A DNA stretch of 64,000 bases from Lycocorax pyrrhopterus obiensis. Its lineage: Eukaryota > Chordata > Aves > Passeriformes > Paradisaeidae. The stretch lies in NCBI GenBank assembly GCA_014706295.1, contig JACSVZ010000011.1, positions 9,228,163-9,292,162 of the forward strand, read 5' to 3'. The notes below the pieces were generated by a model. That model worked only from the letters and a program-made list of their open reading frames with translations. It was not told the DNA's origin and made no database searches. Each line of letters opens with the position of its first letter. The first letter of the stretch is position 1. The position numbers were made by a program, and so were the translations under genes. This document shows positions 34,841 through 46,995 of the stretch, piece after piece.

Positions 34841-37779
34841 TCTAATATTATACAGCAGTCACCTTTGTATGTTGACTCTTAAGTTGGATTTTAACCAAGT
34901 AAGGGGTTATTTTGCCTTTATTGTAAAGCTTAAAAGGCATATACATATGTATGATTTGGGTATTCATTTTTTCCTCTTGATTCTTTTGAATATTAATTAG
35001 GCAGAGGAAAACTAGAAGGCACATTTTATTTCACATCCTTCACAATTTAGTCTAGTTTGGCATGGGAAAATGAACAAAAATGCTTATGTTGGCAGGTCAT
35101 ATTTTTAATGTAATATTAGACTTTCTTAGAATAATGTCCTCAGCTGCAAAGTTTACCATAATATACAATAAACGGAACTAAAACCAGAGGATGAGTAAGA
35201 CTTAAAAATGTGCATTTAGAAAGCGCCTGTGCTGCATTCCATTACAGTCCTACTGGTTTTGAAACAAATCTTTATGTAACTACTTGAATAAATCTATTCA
35301 GTGAAATACACAAGACGAACTTAAGGGACAACGCAGGAACACTAACAAAGATATAGAAGAGCATTTTTGATCATTTAGTAACATTTACTATCTTACTGTC
35401 TAACAAGTTTCAGATAATGAAACTTTGTTAATGACGTAAATCTCTAGTGAAAGAACACTTACCAGCATTGAGATGTTTTGTTTGGTTTGTGTTTTTTTAC
35501 CTCTAGAAATATCAGCTTCAGCCATACAATCATTAAAAAAATAAAATCTTAATTATGGATATGATTACAGATATAAGAAGGACTTCAAGAGCAAAAATGT
35601 GAACCCTGTACACTATCATAAGCTAGAAAGTAATAGGCATTTTCAGATTAATTGAAGCATCTTTAAAAAAAAATAGTGAACTCTTTAAAATAAGAAAACG
35701 TACAGCATGGAGCCTGAACCAGAGCTTCATCCAGAATAGACAGGCTTGTTTTTACTGCCCCTTAGTGCTTCCCTTTTAAAGTGACAGGAAACCAATTTCT
35801 GATTACAAATCAATAGGTTAGCACACAATCATCAGAGAGTAAATTTAGTTGTTGATATTAGATCATAGAAGAGGGTATCAGAAATGAGCAGCTCTTGCCA
35901 TTTTGATGCATACAAAAAGCAGTAAACAGTATTTATTTTCTGCAAATCCATATTTTCAAGGAACAATTCTTACAGTGTAAGTCACATGTGGCTTATTTAT
36001 CACTTGTGGGTCACCATGAGGAAAAACAACTGTGACAAATGTATCATGTACATAAAGTGCATAAGTTTAAGTCTCAAAACTAAGAACCACTGAAATGTGC
36101 TGTATTAATTAATATAATGGAAACAAAAAGTATGTATGTGTCTGTCACACAGAATACCTTTTGATGAAGTCTCTTTTTTCTTTAAGCTTTTAAGATAATC
36201 TTAGAGAAATCATCAAACTATAAAAAGAAATCAATAAAACAGAAAAGGTTCCCATCACCCCTAAAAAAATCCATAACTTTTGCATTTTAATAGAGACACT
36301 ACAAGACTATACCAGTCATTTTCTTTCTGATGTGTTCCTTTGATTTCACTCTTATCTCACAGGACTCTTGACTTTCCTGAGAAAGGGATTATTGAATTGT
36401 ATGTCTCCCTCAGATGCTCTTGATCATTCAAGTAGTCTGTACTTAAGAACGTTACAGAGTCTGCTCAGCTGCTGGCTCCTTGGGAACTCATCAGGGACTG
36501 TCATCTTAATATTAATTGGGTTTTGTGCAGGAATCCAAGTCCCACAATGAGAGGGTTTCAAGAGAGAAGATTATGCCTAAAGCCAGATATAAAGACAAAC
36601 ATATTTAGCACAACAATTATGATAATTGCAGAAACACTCTGAGAAATAACTAAATCTGATTAAGGGCACTTCTACATGATCAAATATTAATCTGATGTCT
36701 TCACTCTAACCTGGTTTGAACATAAGAGGCTTCTTATGGTTTTATGTATTAACAGATTTGTAGAAGCTGAACTCATCGTACCTAATAATATGGTACATCC
36801 AAGTCAATACAGTAAAAGGATCTTTACGGAATGTAATCCACTTAAATTAAAAATAGACACAGATTGAATCATAAAGCTTAAATTAAAATTGACAAAGACT
36901 CAATCAATAAAACATTTTATATAAAGTCTTGTATAAACTGTAACACCTTGCAGTCTCATAGCACAATAACTTGTGTGTATTTATTTTTATTGAATAAAGA
37001 CTGCATCACTTCAGAACAAAATTATCATAAATACCACTCTGACAAAGACTCAAAAGTTTCCAGACTGACATAATATCCAGCAAATTAAATACACCTATAT
37101 TTGCAAATGTGAGACTTATCTATCTTTAAAATATGTGGTTTACTTGTAGAGATTTGAAGCATAGTTAAGTAATTTCATCTTTAAAATCACTCTGATTTAT
37201 AGGAACTGTGGGCCAGAACTATATTTTCATGATGAATAACAACATAGTGGCAGCAAAATAAGTTTTTTTGGTGCTGATTTCTCTACGTATACGTGCATGC
37301 ACATACTTGCATACAAATATATACTAATACAGACCCCTGAATTAAAATTCCATACAAAATCAAGTTTAATATTCTGGACGCATTATATTTAATACTACCG
37401 TGACAAGTGTATTCAGTCTGCTATGCACAGACCATTTTGAATAAATCTGAAATTAATATATACAATATACACTTGTTAATATAAATTTGCAGAGGTAGAA
37501 GCAATGCCTGAGAGCACCTACACTATATTTGCATAATTGTTTAACTCAGATGAAAGCTTCCATGTCTAGCTAAGCTTTCAAAATTGAACATAAAGCATCT
37601 GACAACGATTACAGTAATATATTCAGGGTTATAAAGGAGAAGGGAAAAAAAGGAGAATATATCAAAAATTGTAATACAAAAATGAATTATGTCAACATAA
37701 GACAGAAACACACAGACATAGATGCCTATCTATCCATCTTTATTTGTAAGTATTAACCACATATAGGCCTTATGTGAAA
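34841..37779. other. AT-rich gene-free stretch
   Basis: Unique AT-rich sequence. The longest open frame is 60 codons. CATGCACATACTTGCATAC (about 37297) is a mild simple repeat. No element or gene recognised. Confidence 0.55.
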
Positions 37780-38000
37780 GGTAAATCTTGCCAGCATGGC
37801 TTACCTCCCATAGTAATTAGGCTTGTGTTTCTGCTTTATTAACTCTGATACAACAGTGTCCTGCCCTCTGTCACCAAGGGTACTAATAGATGATAATCAC
37901 GTAGATTTGGAAACCATACAAATTAAATGATGAAGTGAGATGAAGTGTAGTAATGCAACGAGTTCAAGGACAAGCAATTTAGTCATTTCAATATTCATTT
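37780..38000. promoter_or_regulatory. CNE-like block (inferred)
   Basis: Contains CATAGTAATTAGGC, GCTTTATTAACTC, CAAATTAAATGATGAAGTGAG and a CTGTCACC word. It is low-repeat and slightly GC-richer than its flanks. A GAG|GTAAGC-like donor on the minus strand near 37804 borders a short open stretch, but a regulatory block seems likelier. Confidence 0.2.
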
Positions 38001-41000
38001 CCAGGATATTAAATAGAATTACCTGAGGAAACTAGACTGCACTCTCACAAAATTAATAATTTACATTTATAAGCAAATATTCCTCAAATTTTAATGCTCC
38101 AAAAATAATACTAAAATGTTTGTCTTATGTAAAGAAAAAGTAGCTTACTTTCCCCTAGAAAAAAACATTAGAAATATATCTCTTATTTACAAATATAATC
38201 AAATCTTTACAAGATTTAACACTCCCTATGGACAATTTTAATTTTGTGTGGGGAGTAAGTACATTTTCACAATCCAGTGAAGCAGGCCCATATTAGTATA
38301 CTGGAAATACATTTTAATCTGTATTACTACATCTTGAATCTTGAAGACCTGATACTGATTCTGAGCTCCTAACTACAAATATTCACCCATTAATTCCAGA
38401 GCAATAATACTGCAAACCTACTGTTAACTTTTTTAAATCATTAATTATACAGAAATTATACAAAAAATAGTAGACAAAAGTAATTTAACTACAAATAGTT
38501 GTCAGCATCTTCTCTTAGAAGTTTTGAAACTGTTTAAACTTGTGATAAATATCACAATTTTACAGTAATTTCAAAGAGGCTTCAAATTCTGAAGTGTCTG
38601 TTTAGATAATAGATTTTCTTTAAAAAAAATTATCAGCTTTGTAAGAGACAAAACCTTGACATGAAGGTACTAAGTCTAAATATTGCCACAGTGGTTAACT
38701 GTGTTTTCAAATTCTGCCTCATCTGTTGTAATTTATCAATATTACATTTTTCTTACCACACTTATGTTTTTTAATGCACAAGGCATTGAGTTTCAATGTC
38801 TTATATGTTCACTGTAAATCTGAGACTTCTAGATTTTTAGAAGGTAGAAATATATTTAATTATGTTTATCAAAAGTCAAATATACTTCAACATAAACAAA
38901 CATTCAAAAAAAATAGTGAAAAAAAATTCTGCTAAAGAAGATGGTTTTGGTTTTTTTTAGTAAGTAAATAGGTGAATGCAGCTCCTTAAGTATATTGTCC
39001 AGTTGTCAGAAATAACAAACCCGGGCTCTTAGGAAAGCAATATGTGTTATTCAAATCAGTCACATTTTCCCTGTAGTTTTCTAAGCCAATATATTTACCT
39101 CAAACTTCTCACCCCAGCATTAATAGTTTTGAATTCTGTTAGATGCAAGTTTCAATAACCAGGGTGCTCGTCAGAAAAACAGATCTGCTGGGCCTATACT
39201 GTGCATTTTGAAAGCAAATACTCTGCACTCTTTTTCAAACTAAGTACATTTTTAAACATCACTTCTAACCAAAGAACCTAAAATACTGTTTATATCTTGT
39301 TCATGCATACTGAAAAAAACTATCCCTTCATTCTTTAAAGTGTTGAGTAAAAAGCAATATAATTTCAGAGTTTAAATTGAGTTCTGTGTAAAAAAACTAT
39401 TTTAAATTATATCACAACTTTTAGCCGTCTAACAATCTTTCAACCTACAAAGGGTGCATTTTACTGCAGTGCCAGAAAATGTATATAAACCACATAATAT
39501 AATTTCATCTCATATTTAAAAGGTTCAAATGCTATGATTTTTAAAAGGTGTTTCAAAAATTATAGTTTCCATCTTTAAAGAGGAGAGGCTTAACAGACAA
39601 AAGAAGTACAGATATTTTGCTAATAATCATCCAACTAGCTACTTTCTGTTCTGAGGAATTGTCTTCTGTGGTTAGCATGTTTACATCCATTCAATTCTAG
39701 ATGCAGATTATGGCAATTAGATATTTATCCTCCTTAATGTACACTGTTTTTATTTATGTTGAACTTGAATCCATTATCAGAAACAAAGCTGCATACATAT
39801 AACCCGAACCAATTGCTGGAGATGCACACAGACTACTGCTTGTTTACTTTGGGTAGACTAATCTCATGGCATGCATTAAAAATGTTGTACTTGTCACTGA
39901 CTAATACAACAAATTGAAACCTTGGAACAATCTTATTTACTATTCAAGTGCTCCATATTTGATTCTTGAACCAGAATTTTCACTTAACCCTTTTGTTAAA
40001 TAACTGAATCTTAGAGCAATGCACAGCTACACTGCAATTTGAAGCTAAATACAAGAAAATTTCATTCATTACAAGTAGTTTTCAATCCACAAGATACACA
40101 GTAAGGTAATGCAACCTTGATGTCTTTTTATGCCCTCAGTACGCAGTATATAATTGAATATTTCAACTGGTTTGTACTATTCACACAGCAAGGGTTATTG
40201 CTGAAAGAAAAAAGAACCCAAACTTTCCCTCATCTGTATTCCATAAATAAAAGGTTAGCTGCTGTTTTTACTTACAGTTTCCAGAATTTTTCTCTTCTAA
40301 AATATTTTAGCTTTTAATATTAAAGTTTTATTAGTTATTCTGTCAGAAAATTCAAACCTTTACTAAGTGACATGAACAGTTACAGTTGGTTTAACTGTGC
40401 TTAGGTACCCCTGATTCCATCAGGAAAAAAACAAAACAATATATGGCATATGTTAACATCTAACGACTGAAAACATACCCACTAAAATAGTCCCCCAGAC
40501 TTAAAGGAAATCACTACTTAATTCCACAAACATTTGTTTCAGCTCAGGAATTGCACTAGAAACTTTTAAGTAGTTTTCTGGTTCAAAAATGACTCCAGTT
40601 GATCCGAGGAGCCATAAGATGCTGCACAGCACCATCTGCTGGCTTGAGCAATGGGCTCCAATTCCTCGGGTGATCAGAAACCTAAAAACATGCCATGCCA
40701 CTCACCTCAGAGCCACGGGATCTGGAGAATTCTGCACGGATTCACGGTACAAACTGAAAGACAGTAAGAGAGAGACACAGGCAAAGAGTCAGATGTGTAC
40801 GTAAAGACATCTGAAAATCATACGGAGATGAAATCTGAGCAGATTTCTGAAAGAAAAAAAAAAGATTGCTGAATTTCCTTTGTCCCAGTCCAGGGAACTG
40901 CTCATTTAAAACTATTTCATGGACGTTATTTTCTTGTTCAATCTAGTTACCTTGTCTTTTGGGAGGAAATTTAGGCAGTTGTTGGATGCAGGAAGAATTT

Positions 41001-41484
41001 TTTCTTAAGCAAGAATGTCAGAACAGCTTCTATTGTAGATTAATCCTTAATTATTAAATGTTAAATATAACATTTATTAGTTATTTTATTTTTGGTTATA
41101 ATGAATAAAGACATTAAAATTGTTTAAATATAACTAAAGAAGAGTGTGTTTTTATTTTGTTCAGGCTACAGATATGCAAGCAGATGAAAAGTGATACTTG
41201 GAATGTTATCATTTCAAGACTGTGAAATATAAAACAGCCTTAGGATCACTTTCTGAGAAACAACTGGTGAGCAAGTTTATTGTTGAAATTTATTGTTTTA
41301 AACTTTTGTTGGTACTTAAAAGGAAACTACTACCAATCTCACTTTAACGGCAATTGTTTGCTACATCAACATACAAAAAAAAACTTTTCCCCCCAAAATG
41401 GGCTCATCCAGGCCTCTGAAATGATAGCTTTTTCAATGCAGTTTACCTATGAGCAGTGGCCATAGATTTAAAACTTAAAACCAA
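38001..41484. other. AT-rich gene-free stretch with one CTCF-type motif
   Basis: AT-rich to about 40.5 kb. A slightly GC-richer patch, 40580-40800, contains the CTCF-type motif listed separately and two overlapping opposite-strand frames of 66 and 71 codons with no recognisable content. 41.0-41.4 kb is AT-rich again. Confidence 0.5.
40629..40642 (-). promoter_or_regulatory. CTCF-type core motif
   Basis: GCACCATCTGCTGG on plus, read as CCAGCAGATGGTGC on minus, matches the CTCF core CCASYAGRKGGCRS with one mismatch. CTCF organises chromatin loops and insulators. The site lies in a small GC-richer patch inside AT-rich DNA, which is compatible with a real site. One 14-base match in 64 kb is only modest evidence. 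Confidence 0.35.
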
Positions 41485-41875
41485 ACTGTGCAGCCTTAGC
41501 AGAGCTGTTTGTGTAAGCACCACCCTCACACTGGGAGAGTACAGGGGACGGGGCTGTGTCTGACACTCCTTCCCTGGTGACACCATTTAAACCGTGGTGG
41601 CAGAATTCTATAGATGGGAAACCCAGATTCTGCTCACACCTCTGACTGCTCCCTGTAAATTAATTTGTTTACTTGATGCCTGTTTCACGAGGTGCGTAGA
41701 GGCCGTAGCTGGTACATGTGCATACCAAAAATGTCACACGTTCGGTACCCACTGTGGGGTCCTGGCCACAGCGTGCTCTGTGACAGCTTGATGATAAACA
41801 GCTGCCCTGCTCGGGGAACAGACACAGCACTCTGGGCAATGCAAGCAAGAAACAGGTAAGCAGTGTTAGGAGAAC
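41485..41875. other. GC-richer CpG-bearing segment, possible degraded LTR
   Basis: Distinct from the AT-rich flanks. It contains CpGs in GGGGACGGGG, AAACCGTGGTG, CACGAGGTGCGTAGAGGCCG and CACACGTTCGGTACC, and a GATGATAAACAGCTGCCC word near the right end that could be an imperfect polyadenylation context. Short frames on both strands (65 and 64 codons) are uninformative. An old ERV LTR is one explanation, but no terminal repeat, TG...CA ends or target duplication could be fixed. Confidence 0.25.
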
Positions 41876-44341
41876 ACATATTTCAGAATAATAGGACAGG
41901 CTACTTTGGAAATCCTATTTCTAAGCTGTCCGAGCTGAGTGTGGTCAAAACTCAGTTCAATGCCTGGTGAAAGACGCAGACTCTTACCAATTTCAGCAAA
42001 AGCTAGCTCACATCTTCAGGACAAAAATCAAGAAGAATCCCTCTCTTTCTTCCCCCCAACAACTCACAGTCAAGTGCCTTTTTTACATCTACAATTAAAT
42101 CCAGTTAGTATATACCATACTTTATATTTAAGCCAGTGCAACATTGGAGGTCAAAACATAAATTCAGAGCAGTCTGCTTTCCCAAGCAGCAATCTAGGAA
42201 CGAAACCAGCATGCCCTCCTCCTCCTGCAGCCAGCACAAGAGCCTCCCGAGCTCTGAAAATCCAAAGGACAGCACACCATTGTGTGTCTATACCACAGGA
42301 CAGAAGGTATGGAGACAAAAAATAATCTTGGTTGGCACTGGTGTACATAGCAAAAGATGAAAGTGGTCAAGCAATACATAAGAAGTTTTGAACAGGCCTA
42401 TCAGATTTCTTTGGCAGCAGTACCACACACCAGAATCTAAAAAATAAAAAAGGCCTTTAGTTTAGAATACTCTCTATCCTACGAATATGTTTATAAAATT
42501 TTATTTGGCATCGTTGATCCCACAATACATTTCTATTTCAAGTTATATCAGAGAACTGTTGCCACATTTCAGTGATTAGTACGTTATGCACTAAGCATAA
42601 CTTTATTTGTCACTGTAGTGGCAAGCAACCTCTTCAGTGTGATGACATATGGAAGTTTCTTGCACTAGTTTTAAGAAAAACACAATCAACAACAAAGAAG
42701 CAAATAAACAAACCACAACAACAATAATGAAACAAAAGGTGAGAAAAAGGGATCCAAAGTGGTATCTCCAGCTGCACTGTATTACCTGCCTGGCACAGTC
42801 TAAAGATGAACTCCTGTCAGCATCTTTATCATATCGACACCTAGCACAACTTTTAATTCCTTCATAGCTTTGTAAAAGTTTAGTATAGCACAAAACTACA
42901 GAATAATTAATCATCAGTACCAAGAGATTTACAGCTGTTCCAAGCCTTACTTACAAACACTTGAATTTTGTTCTACCAAAATAACTAGATTCTTGCTAAT
43001 TCCTAGTATTCTTACAGATGTTATAAGCTATGCAAAACACACTGGATTAAAGTTGTAAGTGAACACTCCTACACACCTACCACCTTGCAAATATATTAAA
43101 TATCCATGTGCCAAGAATCCAGCAACCCAGATGAAACCTCTAGGATCACAGATAACAGTACAGAGCTGGATTTTCTCCTGAGTTTAATAAAGGCATGATG
43201 TTGTAGAGGTTCACTTTCAATCACTTTTAAATATAAGATAAAATTTTTAAAAAATTGAAAAATTACCTCAACATCTGAAAAAAAACATGAAAACTGTCTT
43301 ATAAATAATTAACCAGAAAAGACATTCATTTTCACAAATTTCAAGGGAATTTGGATTAGCCATTTGTTTTATAGTCTCTGTGGGACAGGAAACATTTCTT
43401 CCACATTTGTGCCAAGTGCCCCTAACAAACAGAGCAATTAAAAAAAAAAAAAAAAAAAAATCTGTTGCAGCCAAAACAAGTCCTCTCACAAACTGCACTT
43501 TAATTAAATACTATCCAGACTAAATCAGTAAGAAATCCCAGTTATTTAACAGCTTCACTGAGAACTGATACATGTGTTATGAAAGCAAAAAAAAACCTCA
43601 GCAAGATATCACTTTTAAGGAACTGAATATTATTTAATTGCATGGAAATGAGATACATATGCTTTGAACTAATGTGGAAGTACTTATCCATAACATGGCA
43701 TTTATCAAAGATTAACATTCTCCAATTGAAACATTTTCAAGCTACTGCCCATGGCCACAAGAAAAAAAAGTTAGAACTGGAGATGGCAAAAACAACTCAA
43801 AACTCCATTTCAAGCATATTACTGTGCAAGAATGATTACCCATGGACTACTGAATATTTGAAGCCACTACATCCTGATTCAGAATGATTGTGAATCATCG
43901 CTTGCTTATGGACAACTACAAATGTAAATGTCTATGAGAAATAAACACAAACAGATCTTTCTTGTTTCAAAATAGTGACATGCAATTTTTCCACTAACAG
44001 TACTATAAATACTAACTTCTGCAACCAATTAAAGAATTTGCAAGAACAACCTCAAGTAATAACATATATTGTGTCTGCAGCTTTGAAAGTTTTGAGAATG
44101 TACAAATTTAGCATATGAAAATTAAGGCAATCATTAAAAATGAGGAATTTGACAATCATTAAAAACTCAGAGCCAATACACAGTGCTGTCATTTGATAAA
44201 ACAGTGTAGAAAAAGAAAATCTAGATTTCAAAGCCCAAAGTTCCACCACAGTGGGTGTTGCAGCACTGACAGCAGTTTCCAAAGCCCTCAGCACCGGTCA
44301 CAGAAGTGAGGGGCTAGGATGGGCTTGTTTTACTTTGAACA
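41876..44341. other. AT-rich gene-free stretch
   Basis: A 128-codon plus frame, 41939-42325, is proline/serine-rich without a recognisable domain. A 106-codon minus frame, 42603-42923, looks like a membrane helix only because the plus strand there is an (AAC/CAA)-type tract. A 21-A run lies at 43440-43460. No gene could be supported. Confidence 0.45.
43440..43460 (+). repeat. poly-A run of 21
   Basis: Twenty-one consecutive A residues, the longest homopolymer in the window. No transposon body is recognisable to its left, so it need not be a retroposon tail. Confidence 0.9.
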
Positions 44342-44440
44342 TGGAATCACAGAAGGTTCTGAGTTGGTTATCAAGTTTCAACTCCCTGCTGTGGACAGAG
44401 ACACCTTCCACTAGACCTTCCACTAGACCTGTCTCCACCC
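44342..44440 (-). mobile_element. CR1 LINE 3'-end remnant, minus orientation, with 12-bp duplication
   Basis: GGAATCACAGAAGGTTCTGAG, TTGG and then TTTCAACTCCCTGCTGTGGACAGAGACACCTTCCACTAGACC follow the antisense CR1 3' order (GAATCACAGAATGG, TTGGAAGGGACC, CCAACCCCCTGCCATGGGCAGGGACACCTCCCACTAGACC). The middle block is partly deleted. The 12-mer CCTTCCACTAGA is directly duplicated at 44404-44427. The element is old and short. Confidence 0.75.
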
Positions 44441-46551
44441 AACAGAGCCTTAATTGTGGTTTGCACTGTATCACTACTGCATTTTACAATATTATTAATA
44501 CTGTGATCTCTGCTGCTATCCTGGCTATTTCTGTTCTGTGCCCTTGAGTTCACAGACACCTTTCCTGTTTGCAGAAGGAGCTGCCATTACAGGCTGCAGA
44601 CCCAGTAAAATTTGCTACAAAAGGATCCTCAAAGGATCAAGCCACGGGATTCATTACATTCCTATCTCCTTAAAAAACCTAAACAAACAAAACAAAACAC
44701 ACCCACGTCCAAGCCCCACACACTCACGAAACCAAACACCCTCAAACTGAAACATAAAATTACACCCTTCAAAGTGGAAAATAAATGTACACAGAGAGCT
44801 AGAGCAAATTGTCACAAATTTCTATGAGAATATATTACAGATTGAAAAAAAACTGGCAAGCACAGTAACAAGGGTTGTACTGGGAGCCTTACTTAATGGT
44901 GTGCATCTAACTAGTAGAAAATCCTATTTTTTCAATATCCTAGGGTAGTATATTGATTTTTTGTATAACCACTGCCACAGTTCTGTAAAGATTATATATG
45001 AGCACTTGTTTAAGCATGTTAGCAGCCTACCAAAATCTATGCAAACAATCATAAGCAAGCATAAACTACAATATCTTATTAGGCATTCTAATGACACTTT
45101 TAGGATAAATGTATTACAATGTTTAGCCGTTTGATGGAATGATATCTTAAAGCAGTCATTCCTTGCCTATTTTAAGCTTTCACCTAATTTAAGATCATTA
45201 CCGCCAGAGCTCTGAGAACACTATTTCATAAAAATAAGAGACTTAACAGTTCCATTTGAGTTAGTGCCTCCAATGATATTAAGCAGGTGCCTTTTCAAGA
45301 TACTTCCTTAAAAGAAAATTTTGACACTGTGCCAGAAAAAGGCATTGATAGAAACACAGAAAAAATAGTATGGTTTAAAATATTTTTCTTTTTTTAGATT
45401 AGCACACAGAAATAATTTTAGGACTAATAGTTCTCAAATATTGAGTATATTCACCTATGAAGGCATAAGTGTGCTGTTGGGTGCATTAACTGAAAAAAAC
45501 CCCTCTTGCTCTAAATTAATGATTGGGTATTTAAATCTGACCTGCATGAGAACATAAGAAAGAAGGTAGTTCCTTGCAAGCATGGAGCAATGGACAATAG
45601 CAAATAACACACATCTCAAGGAATTTGCAAAAATGTAAAAGAAAACGTGAAAAAGAAAGAAAGGAGAAAACTGAAGTTTTGAGTGATGGCTAAAATACAT
45701 CTTCAAATTCCCTTAGATTTGCTAAGTAGAAAAACAGCAAGCAGAAAGAAAAATGGAAAATAGGATTTTTTTTTATGTAACATCTATGCTGTTGCATTTT
45801 CCTGAACAGATTTAAGTCACAGTACCCAAGCAGTACATGAGAGTCTAAACAGAAAGCATTTCTACCTTTTTGCTCTGATCTGAATTTATATTAATTCTCC
45901 TGAATACATTTATGCTACATCATATTTAGAAAGAACACATTTCAACTCTTCTTTGAGGGCTGGCCTGTTTAAACCCAAATCCCCTCCCTGGCTTTAACTG
46001 GTGAAGTAGAGTATAATCAAATACACCCCTGCAACATTTTGGAGTCTGTTGCTGCTACCTTCACCTCAAAAGCACGAGTCCTAGAGAATATTGTTTAATG
46101 TCCACAGAAGAATACCCTCCCTCTTATTAAGGACATGCATAATCCAGGGACAAGAAGCCTTTAGGGAAAAAACTGAGCCAGAAGACATGTCTTTTGGAAT
46201 ATAAAAGCCAGTATGTTTTAGAGGTAGCAAATGATTCTGATTCAGATTCAAAGCTTCCAAGATTATGTGTCAGCAGATACCTTGAAGATACAAAATACCC
46301 TCTGTGCCAAACTGCAGATGCAAGTACAAAATTACACTCTATCATGGCCACAAGGAGATGATTCAGAGGCAGACTTATACCATCTCCCCAAAATCATTTT
46401 TACAGGTTACATGAACACAGATATTAACAGAACTCTATGGACAAACCACAACAACTCTAAGTCTTTACCAGGCTCCTTTCCTAGAGATGCTTTTCTCATC
46501 CTAGGAACTTAGTAGATCCTAGTGATTGATGCAATATTTAGTTCAAATCAG
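44441..46551. other. AT-rich gene-free stretch
   Basis: Includes the A/C-biased tract at 44672-44758, listed separately. Other open frames are short (83 codons at most, 45455-45706 minus). A T-run lies near 45764. The 93-codon plus frame from 46231 has no recognisable content. Confidence 0.5.
44672..44758. repeat. strand-biased A/C low-complexity tract
   Basis: About 87 bases with roughly 10 G or T in total on the plus strand, built of AAACAAACAAAACAAAACAC, CCACGTCC and CCCACACACTCACG-type words. Its complement is a T/G tract of the kind seen at 52785 and 27301. Not a perfect tandem repeat. Confidence 0.7.
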
Positions 46552-46855
46552 ACTGATTTTCCATATATCCAAATGATAGATCCAAGTGGTATTTCACGTG
46601 ACCAAGCAGAAATGCAACTTGGGTATCCTCCAGCTTGCAAATGATGCCAAATTGCTTGTGGATGGAAGCACCTTATATTCAAAGGGATCTCATCAAGCCA
46701 GAAAAATGGGACAACAGAGCCCTCACAGAGAAAAAAACCTCCTTTGGAATACCAGTTTCATAGAGCAATGCAGGTTAAGGACCAATTTAATAGGTAGCAG
46801 TTCTGCAGAAAGTCTTGCAGGCCTTAGAAGAAATAGGTTTTTAATAATTAGAACA
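46552..46855 (+). mobile_element. CR1 LINE ORF2 3'-part remnant
   Basis: Matches the CR1 reverse-transcriptase ORF 3' region in order: TTTCCATATATCCAAATGATAGATCC (Phe-Asn-Ile-Phe-Ile-Asn-Asp-like), then CCAGCTTGCAAATGATGCCAA (the AND/DDTKL motif), TTCAAAGGGATCTCATCAAGCC (the QRDLDRL block) and AGAAAAATGGGACAACAGAGC (the WA block), then TGCAGGTTAAGGACC and GGTAGCAGTTCTGCAGAAAGTC. The 92-codon frame from 46586 reads QLANDAKLLVDGSTLYSKGS and onward, but is degenerate against the family. Clearly a dead, 5'-truncated copy. A 3'-tail piece follows at 46925. Confidence 0.75.
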
Positions 46856-46924
46856 GACACTTAAAGAGATTATGTTATCTCCAGCTTCTGAGATTTACTG
46901 AATTCAGACAGATAAATCATTAGG

Positions 46925-46995
46925 AACTCTGTCCAACTGGGAAGTCACTCTTGCTCAGAGCAGGAGTTTGGGCTAGGTAAACTTTCTCAGAAATA
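46925..46995 (+). mobile_element. CR1 3'-region piece, likely same insertion
   Basis: CTGTCCAACTGGGAAGTCACTC, TTGCTCAGAGCAGGAGTTTGGGCTAGGTAAACTTTCTCAG resembles CTGGCTGACCCTGCTTGAGCAGGGGGTTGGACTAGATGATCTCCAGAGG of the CR1 3' region. It has the same orientation as the ORF2 remnant 70 bases to the left. A deletion of several hundred bases between the two pieces would explain the spacing. The 3' tail itself is not recognisable. Confidence 0.4.

Noticed and set aside
41939..42325. 128-codon plus-strand open frame
   Set aside because: Serine/proline-rich, no domain, overlapped by open frames on both strands, and no splice or promoter context.
42603..42923. Minus-strand frame with an apparent transmembrane helix
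   Set aside because: The hydrophobic run is produced by an A/C-rich simple tract on the plus strand (AACAACAA-type words), which reads as Val/Phe/Leu codons on minus.
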